A stretch of DNA of 18,402 nucleotides, from the NCBI GenBank assembly GCA_038230975.1, contig JBBRMF010000084.1:1-18402 (forward strand), read 5' to 3'. The translations under genes were made by a program, and so were the position numbers. Below, piece by piece: positions 7,101 to 13,685 of this stretch. Each line of letters starts with the position of its first letter. The first letter of the stretch is position 1. This DNA comes from JANXVV01 sp038230975 (GTDB lineage Bacteria > Planctomycetota > Phycisphaerae > Tepidisphaerales > Tepidisphaeraceae). The notes beneath the pieces are model-generated. The model saw nothing but the letters and a program-made list of their open reading frames with translations. It was not told the DNA's origin and did not search any database.

Positions 7101-9201
7101 AATTGCCCAGCCCATTGTACCCACGAATGCGGAAGGAATAGGAAGTGAGTGGAGAAAGCCCGCCGATGGCGATGGTTGTTGCGCCTGCAGAGGCCGTCGT
7201 AACCGGCTGGTAGTTTCCGTTAATCAACTGCTCGACGGAGTATCCCGTGGCGGTATTGGGAAGCTTTGTAGAGTCGGTCCAGGAAAGGCTTATCGAAGAC
7301 CCGGACAACACGGTCCCTGACAATACGGGTGCGTTCGGCACACTGTTGGCAGGAGGTGTCAGCCCATAGACTACTAAGCTGTTGGAAGTCCCAACATAGA
7401 CTTCACCGTTGGCCTCCGTCGGGACGGCGAATTTGATCAGGGCACCCACATTGTCGGCCCCGCCGGCTTTCTGGCCACTGTTCCACAGTTCCGTTGCGAA
7501 GGTTGTCGCGTCGAATGCGTGGATTTGATTGGCGTTCAGATCGGGCACCCACACGATTCCGGCGGTGGTTCCGTTTGCCGAGATGCTCGGAGAGCCGGGC
7601 AGGTAGCCGAATGTCCCGACCGCACTGTTCGATGTTTTGGTGAGCGTGCCGTTGGCATTGATCATGTAGGTGTTTGCGGTGCCAGCATAGCCGCTGACCC
7701 AATAGATTTTCCCGTTGAAGTACGCCGGTGTGCTGAGCGATCCCCCCAATTGTACGGGAGGGGTGTTGTGGCCGGCGCCATCGGGAACCGCGTTAAGCAC
7801 ATGATCGTTGCTCGGGTCGAATCGCCCCATGTTGTCGCGATCAATGAGGTATATCTTGCCTTCTTTTCCCGAGGCTATCAGCAGATGCGGGTGACCTGCG
7901 ATACCCGCTGAATCCGGCAGCACGATGGGCGATCCGGAGCCAAAGTCCTGATCGGCGTTGTCGAGGGCCGCAGTGTTATATGGCGTGAAGAAGTCTGTTA
8001 CCTTCAATCCCCAGCCGTTCGGATTCTGAGCGGTTGCGGTGGAAGCGGAATCGTTGGTTACCTTGACGACGGACTCGGTGTAGTTTGCGTTCGTAGGAAA
8101 TTTATTCGCGTTCAGAATCGGATTGCCACCGCTTCCGTTGCCGGTCTCGAAGTAGAAGGCGCTGCCGTCGGGCTCAAAAGTCAATCTTCCACCGCCGCCC
8201 CAGATCCCAGCAAGTCCGTTATTCGGCGACGTGTTGAGTACGCCGGTGAGCTGGAATCCGGTCGTGGTGATGTTTGAGATATCCCACTTCACGACCCAGC
8301 CGTGGTAGGGTCCGTTATCACCGTGCGAGGCCCACTGCACATAGAGACTTGACCCGACAAGACTGATCGCCCCTCGGTGATGTTCGCGAAGGGCGTTGAA
8401 CTGATCGACTCTTTTGCCTGTGCCGTTGTAGGGATCGATTACGCTGCCATCGCCCGTGCCATAGACGTAAATGGGTGTGGTGTTGGTGTTCGTGCCAGTG
8501 GTATTGCCGATGACGTAGGGCGCGCTTTTGTCGGTACCGTCGGCAATGTTGATCGCGTGCAATCGCTGCACATAGTGGAGAACGCCGCCGATCGTTTCGC
8601 GTGTCTTGACGAGCACATAGAGGGTGCCTGTGGATGAGTCGATAACGGGCGTACCGGTGATGCCGACTTCCGGACTGACGTTTTCGCTTCCGGTGTCGCC
8701 GCTGGGCACCGCCTGAATCAAGGTCGCGCCGAGCGTGTTGTTGATGTTCGAGCCGACGGTAGTGCCGATATACCCCGCTGTCAGACTCGTGAAGCTGCGC
8801 TTCCAGAGGACGTTGCCACCGTTTATGGTTGAGTCGATCGCATAGACTGAATCGTGTTCGGTGGCGACGAACACCACATCATGCGTTCCAACACCGTCGG
8901 CGGCCGTGTTGACGCCCGCCACGATGGAGATGGCCGGATCGACCAATGGCTGCGCGTAGACTTGACCGTCGAGGGGTGTGGTAAAAATCTTGCCAAATGA
9001 CCCAACCTTCACGTTCGCCGGCGACAGTTGCGTTTCGTTAGCGTTGACGCCGCTGCTGGTGATGTCGTTGTGAAAAGTCAGCACGCTGGCCGACAAGGAC
9101 AAGCGCGTTTCAAGTTGCTCGAATGCAAACAGCGAGTTTACCGTTTGATGTGAAGCTGCGGAGATGCACCGACGCCCTCGAACTGATGTTTCACGCCGCA
9201 T
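4162..9201 (-). CDS. giant secreted modular protein: PQQ-like propeller, FN3, L-type lectin, FN3 x3, dockerin
   Basis: 1679 residues from the ATG at 9199-9201, chosen over an in-frame GTG 33 bp upstream because GGAG lies 5 nt before the ATG. Layout (residues from this ATG): basic N-terminus and the planctomycete motif LETRLSLS at 30-37, associated with exported giant proteins; a PQQ-repeat-like beta-propeller at about 44-614 (DGQVYAQPLV, VATEHDSVYAID, ITGTPVID, GKEGKIYLIDRDNMG); an FN3 domain at 621-711; a legume (L-type) lectin-like domain at 714-921; three FN3 domains at about 926-1022, 1024-1122 and 1123-1217; a Gly/Asn-rich beta region at 1218-1490 with GTAGNDKLVID resembling RTX/autotransporter stretches; and a type I dockerin at 1559-1617 with two calcium loops, DLNGDGVVNSYD (1561-1572) and DLNGDGIVDSKD (1595-1606). 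A Ser/Lys/His-rich basic tail of about 28 residues ends the protein. It is probably extracellular or surface bound, with sugar binding by the lectin and Ca-dependent docking to a cohesin-like partner not seen here. The propeller lacks recognisable dehydrogenase catalytic features, so an enzyme role is not supported. Confidence 0.93.
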   Translation of the reverse strand: MRRETSVRGRRCISAASHQTVNSLFAFEQLETRLSLSASVLTFHNDITSSGVNANETQLSPANVKVGSFGKIFTTPLDGQVYAQPLVDPAISIVAGVNTAADGVGTHDVVFVATEHDSVYAIDSTINGGNVLWKRSFTSLTAGYIGTTVGSNINNTLGATLIQAVPSGDTGSENVSPEVGITGTPVIDSSTGTLYVLVKTRETIGGVLHYVQRLHAINIADGTDKSAPYVIGNTTGTNTNTTPIYVYGTGDGSVIDPYNGTGKRVDQFNALREHHRGAISLVGSSLYVQWASHGDNGPYHGWVVKWDISNITTTGFQLTGVLNTSPNNGLAGIWGGGGRLTFEPDGSAFYFETGNGSGGNPILNANKFPTNANYTESVVKVTNDSASTATAQNPNGWGLKVTDFFTPYNTAALDNADQDFGSGSPIVLPDSAGIAGHPHLLIASGKEGKIYLIDRDNMGRFDPSNDHVLNAVPDGAGHNTPPVQLGGSLSTPAYFNGKIYWVSGYAGTANTYMINANGTLTKTSNSAVGTFGYLPGSPSISANGTTAGIVWVPDLNANQIHAFDATTFATELWNSGQKAGGADNVGALIKFAVPTEANGEVYVGTSNSLVVYGLTPPANSVPNAPVLSGTVLSGSSISLSWTDSTKLPNTATGYSVEQLINGNYQPVTTASAGATTIAIGGLSPLTSYSFRIRGYNGLGNSFYSNIVPLTTTNQIAAIDFAGGFVGSAAKLTYNGSAAIVGSNAELTNGGGGQTGSVFSTTPLDITKFSTTFNFQLTNPGADGMTFTIQGNGPTALGGGGGGLGYQGMLKSVAIKFDLYNNAGEGINSTGLYINGAPPYVPFIDLTPSGIDLHSSDVFTTTLSYDGTTLAMIITDTQTHSSFSQNFVVNIPGNTGASAYVGFTGGTGGLTATQDIQSWIFSPNAPQAPAAPSGLGATPATATSVNLTWTNNATNQTGFVLDRATDSGFTQTLVSQNLPATPNTFTDTYTGLAPGASFYYRIRATNNAGSSASAGPAFVKIPLAPAKPDSATVTLVTINEIDLTWNDNAGRTADGYRILRALNHGAFTVYATLPAINSTGTTSTPYSWNDVNLQPGTFYEYHVQAYNTSGNNDFTGTGTTTLTTAPLNLQAIASTNSPAGSVALSWTGPTGAVGYNIYRGTTAGAETLLTSTLSATYTDTATALGVRYYYQVTAVNGNISPLAVESAKSNEASATPIAPGLITGNGTNADFIYLENDGAGNLDWWIRATPFTTNPLGTILPTGFETIASTGGLIVSGGGGSDAVTLDFSNGNFLQPAGMSFQNATPNGSTLTVIGTAGNDKLVIDPSAIGSALGSYFQTDLITFGNNAAIPLMNFGPAGFDRVNFAGGNAYPGSAGQDTLDIESGNVSVNADTATGTPNVSVIVGAAATANFPTDHHLANLTLNGGKANLSNNRHSMFLGGLSISANGLLDIANSFLYVDRTATPSSTIRSYLNTAYNLNGASNNNAPLAGDYNGLGGITSSLAKTSYATDLLVGLGFYDGSLQDPTNPDYVGQILGPNSDSGHGSGISLNQILIRPTLTGDLNGDGVVNSYDVGLFNTFGLFNTGPTPLGWQAGDLNGDGIVDSKDVTIFNTVGNFNVGALPLPVAAPSLAKAFSQTNALPAAAMFSSTAQKVSKHSNRKATHSTKHMHALRVKSPFAR

Positions 9202-9231
9202 AGAAGCTCCGAATTTAAATGTTTGACGATG

Positions 9232-9245
9232 CACTTTTTAAAGTG
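9232..9245. promoter_or_regulatory. perfect inverted repeat in the leader of the giant gene
   Basis: CACTTT-TT-AAAGTG, a perfect 6-bp inverted repeat with a two-base centre, ends about 30 bp before the chosen ATG of the minus-strand giant gene. It overlaps the alternative GTG start. It could be an operator or a small leader hairpin; only the symmetry is seen. Confidence 0.3.
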
Positions 9246-9304
9246 GCCCAAGCCGACCGCCGCTGGAATGAATGCACGATGCGCGGCTAAGTCTAAGGAG
9301 CCGC

Positions 9305-9335
9305 AGTGTAGCGTGCAAGCGAATTCTTCTGTCAA
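9305..9335 (-). promoter_or_regulatory. candidate sigma70-type promoter of the giant gene
   Basis: On the minus strand a perfect TTGACA (9335-9330) is followed after 19 bp by TACACT (9310-9305), four of six matches to TATAAT. The spacer is longer than the usual 17 bp, so the match is only suggestive. It would give a leader of about 95 nt containing the inverted repeat at 9232-9245. Confidence 0.3.
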
Positions 9336-9476
9336 TCGCTTGAGTGCATCGGAATAGTCCCACCAAATTGCCCAAGTAGCCGAGTGAGGCGAATCACTGG
9401 AAAAGTTTCGGGGGTTTCGGTTCACGAACCAATCTCATCGGAGACGGCCTCCGAGGTCGAATATTCTTCAATTCCC

Positions 9477-9504
9477 TATAGAGCCCCGGCATTCCGGGGA
9501 CTAT
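9477..9504. terminator. strong hairpin downstream of the zinc-ribbon gene
   Basis: CCCCGG (9484-9489), loop CATT, CCGGGG (9494-9499) forms a GC-only stem, extended across a small internal loop by ATAG/CTAT arms. It begins about 55 bp after the end of the minus-strand YlbF-EVE-zinc-ribbon cluster and 276 bp before the giant gene, a place where a terminator is expected. No clear T-run follows on either strand, so intrinsic termination is uncertain. Confidence 0.4.
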
Positions 9505-9558
9505 ATGAGGGTTGGGAGCAGCGTATGATGAAAAAGTGAGTCCGCCATCTATCGAGAA

Positions 9559-10083
9559 TTAGTGGTGTCCCCTTTCAGAAATCGGGTCCCGAGTTTCGCT
9601 TTTTACCTGCGCCTTTTGAGGAACCGTCCCGCATTCCGGGCAGCGATCAGGAGTCGCGCGGAGATCGTAGCCGCATTTGATGCACATACCGGCAGGAGGC
9701 GGAACGGGGCGTCGTTGCATGAATTGTCGCACGGGAAGAATGGAAAAGAAGATGATGAGGAACCAGTGTGGCAGTTGGAAAAGGTGTCGACCGGTTTGTG
9801 AACCGGTGCCGCGGTAGTAGAGGAATCCGAAGTATCCGCCGTCGTTCTTCCAGCCGTCGGAGGACTTGGTGCTGACCCAAAAAACAGGACCGGTGATGGG
9901 GATTCGACGATTGAGGTCGAGCCTGATCACGCCTCTGTCGGATGCCAACTGATTGAGTCCGCCGCTGACCGAGAGGTGATCGCATTTCCAGTTGCTTCTC
10001 GCCCAGAAAAATGTCGTCGCGAGGGACACGAGCAAGGAGAAGGTGGTGAGGATGTGGAGCAGTAGGTGGAGGGAACGTTTCAC
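9559..10083 (-). CDS. membrane protein with C-terminal planctomycete-type zinc ribbon
   Basis: 174 residues from the GTG at 10081-10083; an upstream in-frame GTG at 10152 would overlap the EVE gene and adds a poorly conserved-looking extension, so the shorter form is preferred (GGTAGG lies a few bases upstream). An N-terminal hydrophobic segment (about 5-27) is followed by a polar region of about 80 residues, a second hydrophobic segment near 105-118 and a four-cysteine zinc ribbon CIKCGYDLRATPDRCPECG (C134, C137, C148, C151). This ribbon sequence is extremely common at the ends of small membrane proteins in Phycisphaerae and related planctomycetes; its role is unknown. It is the last gene of a minus-strand cluster, 32 bp after the EVE gene. 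Confidence 0.8.
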   Translation of the reverse strand: MKRSLHLLLHILTTFSLLVSLATTFFWARSNWKCDHLSVSGGLNQLASDRGVIRLDLNRRIPITGPVFWVSTKSSDGWKNDGGYFGFLYYRGTGSQTGRHLFQLPHWFLIIFFSILPVRQFMQRRPVPPPAGMCIKCGYDLRATPDRCPECGTVPQKAQVKSETRDPISERGHH

Positions 10084-10115
10084 GGGCCTACCATAACGCG
10101 CAAGGGGCTGTGCCA

Positions 10116-10526
10116 CTATTCGGATTTTCCCATCGTTTCGATCCGTTTCCACAGGGCGTCGGGAACGGGTACGACGCTGAGGCGGCTGATGCGCAGAAGA
10201 TCCCAGCCGGCAAAGGTGGGGTCGGCTTTGATATCCGACAGCGTGACCGGCTGGCCGAGTTTCTTTTTGGGTTTCAGGTCGACGACGACCAGGCGTTCAT
10301 CCTGTTCGTTTGGATCGGCGTAGGGGTCGCAGATGATTTCGGCAATTCCGATGGCGGCTCGCTCATCACCGGTGTGATAGATCAGGGCCAGGTCGCCGGC
10401 CTTCATGGTGCGCATGTGTTTGAGGGCCAGCGCGTTGGCGACGCCATCCCACGCGGTTTTTTTGTCGCGGGAAAGGTCGTCCCAGTTGTAGCAATCGGGT
10501 TCGGTTTTGAGCAGCCAGCGAGCCAT
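10116..10526 (-). CDS. EVE domain-containing protein
   Basis: 136 residues, the usual length of a single-domain EVE protein of the thymocyte nuclear protein 1 (THYN1)-like group. Recognisable features are the start MARWLLKTEPDCYNWDDL, AWDGVANALALKHMRTMKAGD (around 26-46), YHTGDERAAIGIAEI and the C-terminal LLRISRLSVVPV. EVE domains have a PUA-like fold and bind modified bases in DNA or RNA, such as modified cytosines; related proteins occur both as stand-alone housekeeping genes and fused to restriction enzymes. Here no restriction or methylase gene is nearby, so a general nucleic-acid reader role is more likely. The ATG at 10524-10526 starts 27 bp after the YlbF gene ends, and the two are probably co-transcribed. 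Confidence 0.92.
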   Translation of the reverse strand: MARWLLKTEPDCYNWDDLSRDKKTAWDGVANALALKHMRTMKAGDLALIYHTGDERAAIGIAEIICDPYADPNEQDERLVVVDLKPKKKLGQPVTLSDIKADPTFAGWDLLRISRLSVVPVPDALWKRIETMGKSE

Positions 10527-10553
10527 GATTACTCCACTGCAAGTCGGGATCGA

Positions 10554-10940
10554 TTACATGCCAATCTGTGATTTCGGACCCGGGGCGGCGGCGGCGTGTC
10601 CATCGGATAGCGGTTTCTGGATCGTCTGGGTGATCCTTCGCAGCAGATCGACGAACTCCACCTGAGCCATGTTCAGGGCTTTGACCTTAATGTGCGAAAC
10701 GATTTTGGTTTGCATCGCTTCCAGTTGATCGCGCTGGGCGTCGGTCACCGGAAGGCCGGCCTGGGCTTGCTGATCGAGCTTGGCGAGATTTCTTTCGAAA
10801 TCAGCCAGCAGTCGTGACGCATCGGCATCTTCGGCAACGGCTTTTTGGGCTTGCTTGTAGCGTTCGACGGCGGTGTGCTGGGCGACCAGATGACCCAGTT
10901 TCTCGGCTTCGTCCATGATTTGTTGTGTATCAACCGGCAT
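10554..10940 (-). CDS. YlbF family protein
   Basis: 128 residues from the ATG at 10938-10940, with GAGG 7 nt upstream; a longer frame reaching 11114 would run into the divergent adenylyltransferase gene and is not used. The protein is mostly helical with heptad-like charge patterns (EAEKLGHLVAQHTAVERYKQAQKAV, then NLAKLDQQAQAG around 57-68) and ends in an Ala/Gly/Pro-rich tail. This matches the YlbF/YmcA family, small helical proteins whose Bacillus members form a complex that modulates RNase Y and developmental decisions. In planctomycetes the role is not established. First gene of the minus-strand cluster, divergent from the sulfur operon. Confidence 0.75.
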   Translation of the reverse strand: MPVDTQQIMDEAEKLGHLVAQHTAVERYKQAQKAVAEDADASRLLADFERNLAKLDQQAQAGLPVTDAQRDQLEAMQTKIVSHIKVKALNMAQVEFVDLLRRITQTIQKPLSDGHAAAAPGPKSQIGM

Positions 10941-10976
10941 AATATTCCTCAATTTCGTCTCTGTGAGTTCCCTCCC

Positions 10977-10982
10977 TATAAT
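10977..10982 (+). promoter_or_regulatory. -10 element (TATAAT) upstream of the sulfur cluster
   Basis: A perfect TATAAT lies in the 101-bp gap between the divergent YlbF and adenylyltransferase genes, placing a start of transcription near 10989 and a leader of about 53 nt. The region 17-18 bp upstream (TTTCGT/TTCGTC near 10953-10959) is only a weak -35 match. On the opposite strand CATTAT (10983-10978) is spaced 17 bp from TTGCTC, a possible weak overlapping promoter for the YlbF cluster. Confidence 0.45.
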
Positions 10983-11041
10983 GCGGCCAACCTTCGCCTG
11001 GAGCAAGGGTGTATCAGTCTGGAATTGATGGAAATCGTCTT

Positions 11042-12088
11042 GTGAACCGTTATCAACGTCAAATGCTGTTGCCGCAAATCGGAGAAGCCGGGCAGGCGAA
11101 GCTGGCGGCGGCACGGGTGCTGCTGGTGGGATGCGGGGCGCTGGGGAGCCATATCGCGGAGCAACTGGTGCGATTGGGAGTCGGGTTTTTGCGAGTGGCC
11201 GATCGCGACATTGTGGAATTGACCAATCTGCAACGGCAAGTGCTTTTTGATGAGAGTCACGCGGAAACCGCCTGGCCGAAAGCAGCGGCGGCGGCGGAGC
11301 GGTTGAGGGCGATTAACTCTGATGTTCGGATTGATGCTCACATCGTTGATGTTCACTCGGGGAATATCGAAATGCTGGCAGGGATAGATGACGAACTACC
11401 GGGTGGGCGAGTCGATCTCATTCTCGATGGCACGGATAATGTGGCGACGCGATATTTGCTGAATGATGTTGCAGTTAAGTACGGTTTGCCGTGGGTCTAC
11501 GGGGCCTGTGTGGGGATGGAAGGGCGGGTGATGGCGGTGAAGGCAGCCGATTCCGCTTGTCTGCGTTGCGTGTTTGCGAATCCGCCTCGACCGGAAGAAC
11601 TGGCTACTTGTGATACGGCTGGGGTTCTTGGATCGGCGGCGGCGATCGTCGCATCGCTGCAGGTCGTCGCGGCGATTAAGATTTTGACGGGCAACCTTGC
11701 CGCGCAGGCGGATGAATTGATTTCGCTTGATGTCTGGTCGAACCGTTTCCATCGAACGTCTTTAACGGATGCGAAACGGGCTGATTGCCCGTGTTGTGGA
11801 TTGCGGCAGTTTGATTTCCTGTCGCAAAAGCCGAATGAATCCGGCGTGACTCTTTGCGGTCGCGATGCGGTGCAGATTGCCGGAAAAGGTCCGATTGATC
11901 TCGATCAGATTGAAGTTCGATGGCAGTTGGCTGGGCAGGTGGAACGCAGTCGTTACTTTCTACGGTGTAAGCTTTCGGAACCGGCGGGTGTGTGCTTGAC
12001 GCTGTTTCCCGATGGGCGGTTGATCGTGCAGGGGACTCAAGATGCCATTCGAGCCAAGTCGATTTATGCGAGATTTGTCGGTGCGTGA
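11042..12088 (+). CDS. E1-like adenylyltransferase, ThiF/MoeB/HesA family
   Basis: 348 residues from the GTG at 11042, which gives the family-typical start MNRYQRQMLLPQIG and has GGAAA about 8 nt upstream; an upstream in-frame GTG at 11009 is less likely. Visible E1 features are the nucleotide-binding GCGALG (30-35), DRDIVELTNLQRQ (54-66), K80, DGTDN (129-133), the active-site cysteine in CDTAGV (C190) and the two zinc cysteine pairs C173/C176 and C249/C252. A C-terminal extension of about 95 residues (LCGRDAVQIA, then LFPDGRLIVQGT) is of the type found in Bacillus-type ThiF/MoeB proteins; there is no rhodanese domain. Such enzymes adenylate the C-terminal Gly-Gly of a ThiS/MoaD/CysO-like carrier before sulfur transfer. 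The following cysteine synthase, JAMM protease and sulfurtransferase point to a role in cysteine biosynthesis, though thiamine or molybdopterin use cannot be excluded. Confidence 0.9.
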   Translation: MNRYQRQMLLPQIGEAGQAKLAAARVLLVGCGALGSHIAEQLVRLGVGFLRVADRDIVELTNLQRQVLFDESHAETAWPKAAAAAERLRAINSDVRIDAHIVDVHSGNIEMLAGIDDELPGGRVDLILDGTDNVATRYLLNDVAVKYGLPWVYGACVGMEGRVMAVKAADSACLRCVFANPPRPEELATCDTAGVLGSAAAIVASLQVVAAIKILTGNLAAQADELISLDVWSNRFHRTSLTDAKRADCPCCGLRQFDFLSQKPNESGVTLCGRDAVQIAGKGPIDLDQIEVRWQLAGQVERSRYFLRCKLSEPAGVCLTLFPDGRLIVQGTQDAIRAKSIYARFVGA

Positions 12089-12132
12089 TGCGAATCAGAG
12101 CCTTTTGCGGTACGCTCCAAAAAACAGAGCTT

Positions 12133-12149
12133 ATTTGCAGGTCGCAAAT
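12133..12149. promoter_or_regulatory. small inverted repeat before the CysM-like gene
   Basis: ATTTGC (12133-12138), AGGTC, GCAAAT (12144-12149) forms a perfect 6-bp inverted repeat about 50 bp before the TTG start of the CysM-like gene. The right half, GTCGCAAAT (12141-12149), recurs exactly 63 bp before the APS kinase gene. It may be an operator or merely chance. Confidence 0.25.
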
Positions 12150-12199
12150 CACGCGCTTGCCGTGAAGTCTACTTATCTTTAGGATTAATAGGAATTAGC

Positions 12200-13180
12200 T
12201 TGGAAACACTGATCGAACCCATTTTGCGAATTGGCCCGGAAGCTGGAACTGTGCAGTCGCGGTCTATTCTGGATTTGATTGGGAATACACCTTTGCTTTC
12301 GTTCAGGCGATTGACGGAGTCGGTTGCGCCGGTGCAGGTGTTTGCGAAAGCCGAGTGGTACAACCCCGGGGGCAGCGTGAAGGATCGAGCCGCGCTGAAT
12401 ATGATTTTGGATGGTGAACGGCGGGGACTGCTCACGCGAGATAAAACGATCATCGACGCCACGAGCGGGAACACCGGAATCGCCTACGCCATGATTGCTG
12501 CCGAACGGGGATACAAGGTCAAGCTAGCATTGCCGCAAAACGCCAGCATTGAGCGGAAGCAGAGTCTTCTGGCCTACGGGGCGGAATTGATTTTGACGGA
12601 TCCCACCGGCGGAACGGATGTCGCGCAGAAGGTGGTCCGCGCGATGGTCGACGATGATCCCGACCGCTATTTTTATCCCGATCAGTACAACAACGACGCC
12701 AACTGGCAGGCTCACTATCAGACGACAGGACCTGAAATCTGGCGGCAAACGGGCGGGAAGATTACGCATTTTGTCGCCGGCCTTGGCACAAGCGGAACGT
12801 TCATGGGTGTGTCCCGCCGGTTGAAGCAGTATAACCCGGCGATTCAATGCGCCTCGATGCAACCGGATGGGCCGCTGCATGGCCTGGAAGGTCTCAAGCA
12901 TATGGAGACCGCGATTCGACCGGGGATTTACGATTCGTCGCTGGCCGATGAACAGATCGAAATCGCCACGGAAGATGCCCAGCAAATGGTGTTGCGGCTG
13001 GCCCGTGAAGAGGGTTACCTCGTCGGTGTTTCATCCGGCGCAAATCTGGTGGCGGCACTTAAGGTTGCCGCAAAATTGAAGGAAGGCGTCGTCGTCACTA
13101 TCTTCTGCGATTCAGCGGCGAAATATCTGTCGGAAAGTTTCTGGCAGGATTTGCAAAGCGAGGCGGAAAATTGGCCTTAA
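12200..13180 (+). CDS. PLP-dependent cysteine synthase, CysM-like
   Basis: 326 residues from a TTG start, with AGGAATTAGC directly before it (AGGA, 6 nt spacing). It has the fold-type II PLP pattern of cysteine synthases: GNTPL near 28-32, PLP lysine K61 in NPGGSVKDR, TSGNTG (88-93) and the phosphate loop GTSGT (196-200). The stretch TTGPEIW...ITHFVAGLGTSGTFMG and the end AAKYLSESF resemble Mycobacterium tuberculosis CysM, which adds the carrier-bound thiocarboxylate sulfur of CysO to O-phosphoserine. The loop that in that enzyme contains the phosphoserine-binding Arg (EPRYGEG) reads QPDGPLHGLEG here (221-231), so the acceptor may be different. Its place between the E1-like gene and the JAMM gene supports the carrier-dependent cysteine route. 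The product is S-cysteinyl-carrier if that route applies, free cysteine if it uses sulfide. Confidence 0.9.
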   Translation: METLIEPILRIGPEAGTVQSRSILDLIGNTPLLSFRRLTESVAPVQVFAKAEWYNPGGSVKDRAALNMILDGERRGLLTRDKTIIDATSGNTGIAYAMIAAERGYKVKLALPQNASIERKQSLLAYGAELILTDPTGGTDVAQKVVRAMVDDDPDRYFYPDQYNNDANWQAHYQTTGPEIWRQTGGKITHFVAGLGTSGTFMGVSRRLKQYNPAIQCASMQPDGPLHGLEGLKHMETAIRPGIYDSSLADEQIEIATEDAQQMVLRLAREEGYLVGVSSGANLVAALKVAAKLKEGVVVTIFCDSAAKYLSESFWQDLQSEAENWP

Positions 13181-13187
13181 TATGTCA

Positions 13188-13229
13188 GTTGTCAGTGGTT
13201 CGTTGTATTGCATTTGAACAACTGACAAC
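13188..13229. repeat. GTTGTCAGT/ACTGACAAC inverted repeat
   Basis: GTTGTCAGT (13188-13196) and ACTGACAAC (13221-13229) are perfect inverted arms around a 24-nt loop, in the gap between the CysM-like and JAMM genes. GTCAGTT units are also partly repeated in tandem at 13184-13195. Short strings of this kind are known as dispersed repeats in some bacterial genomes; the second arm ends just before the JAMM ribosome binding site (GGAG, 13236-13239). Confidence 0.5.
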
Positions 13230-13244
13230 GATTCTGGAGTCAAA

Positions 13245-13685
13245 GTGATTGTGCTATCGACGGAACTCTATCAGCAGATCGAACAGGAAGGCGTGCGCGC
13301 CTATCCGAGCGACTGTTGTGGAGTGATGATCGGGCGGGATTTGCCGCAGGCGGATGGTTCGATCCATCGGCTTGTCGAGCGGTTGCAGCCGTTGACGAAT
13401 TCGTTTGAGAAAGAAGAGCAGTATCATCGGTTTCGGCTTGATCCGCTGGAATATATTCAGGCCGAAAAGACCGCCGGTGCGGAGGGAAAGTTGCTGTTGG
13501 GTTTTTACCACAGCCATCCGGATTGCCCGGCGCGGCCGAGCGAGTACGATCGGCAACACGCGTGGCCATTTTACAGTTACCTAATCGTTTCGATCCTCAA
13601 AGGTCAACCGGCGGATATGACCAGTTGGTTATTGAATGAGGCGACCGAGCAGTTCAGCGAGGAACACATTTCGAGGCAAATATGA
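13245..13685 (+). CDS. JAMM/MPN+ (M67 family) metalloprotease, Mec+-like
   Basis: 146 residues from GTG at 13245 with GGAG 5 nt upstream. The zinc motif HSHP...S...D is complete: H89, H91, S99 and D102 in YHSHPDCPARPSEYD. The acidic residue that is Glu in typical members (P-x-E-x-C-G) is Asp here, D23 in YPSDCCGVMIG. Family members cleave peptide or isopeptide bonds next to a C-terminal Gly-Gly; in Mycobacterium, Mec+ frees cysteine from the CysO-cysteine adduct. Position directly after the CysM-like gene and before the sulfurtransferase fits that task. Its TGA overlaps the next ATG by 4 nt (ATGA), indicating translational coupling. Confidence 0.88.
   Translation: MIVLSTELYQQIEQEGVRAYPSDCCGVMIGRDLPQADGSIHRLVERLQPLTNSFEKEEQYHRFRLDPLEYIQAEKTAGAEGKLLLGFYHSHPDCPARPSEYDRQHAWPFYSYLIVSILKGQPADMTSWLLNEATEQFSEEHISRQI

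Larger units (their letters stand above)
9202..9558. other. 357-bp gene-free spacer upstream of the giant gene
   Basis: No coding region is supported. It holds the leader of the giant gene (candidate promoter and a 14-bp inverted repeat, listed separately) and, towards the zinc-ribbon gene, a strong hairpin at 9477-9504. A small inverted repeat GGTTC-AC-GAACC is at 9419-9430. An open frame running through the leader on the minus strand overlaps the giant gene in another frame and has no ribosome binding site. Confidence 0.6.

Noticed and set aside
10941..11114. N-terminal extension of the YlbF protein up to 11114
   Set aside because: It would overlap the divergent adenylyltransferase gene and its -10 element; the ATG at 10940 has a good ribosome binding site.
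12089..12199. Possible small sulfur-carrier gene between the adenylyltransferase and the CysM-like gene
   Set aside because: Only 111 bp are available and no frame with a start, ribosome binding site and Gly-Gly end is present.
13181..13244. Possible CRISPR-like or tandem GTCAGTT repeat
   Set aside because: Only two partial direct units and one inverted unit; no regular spacing or spacers.
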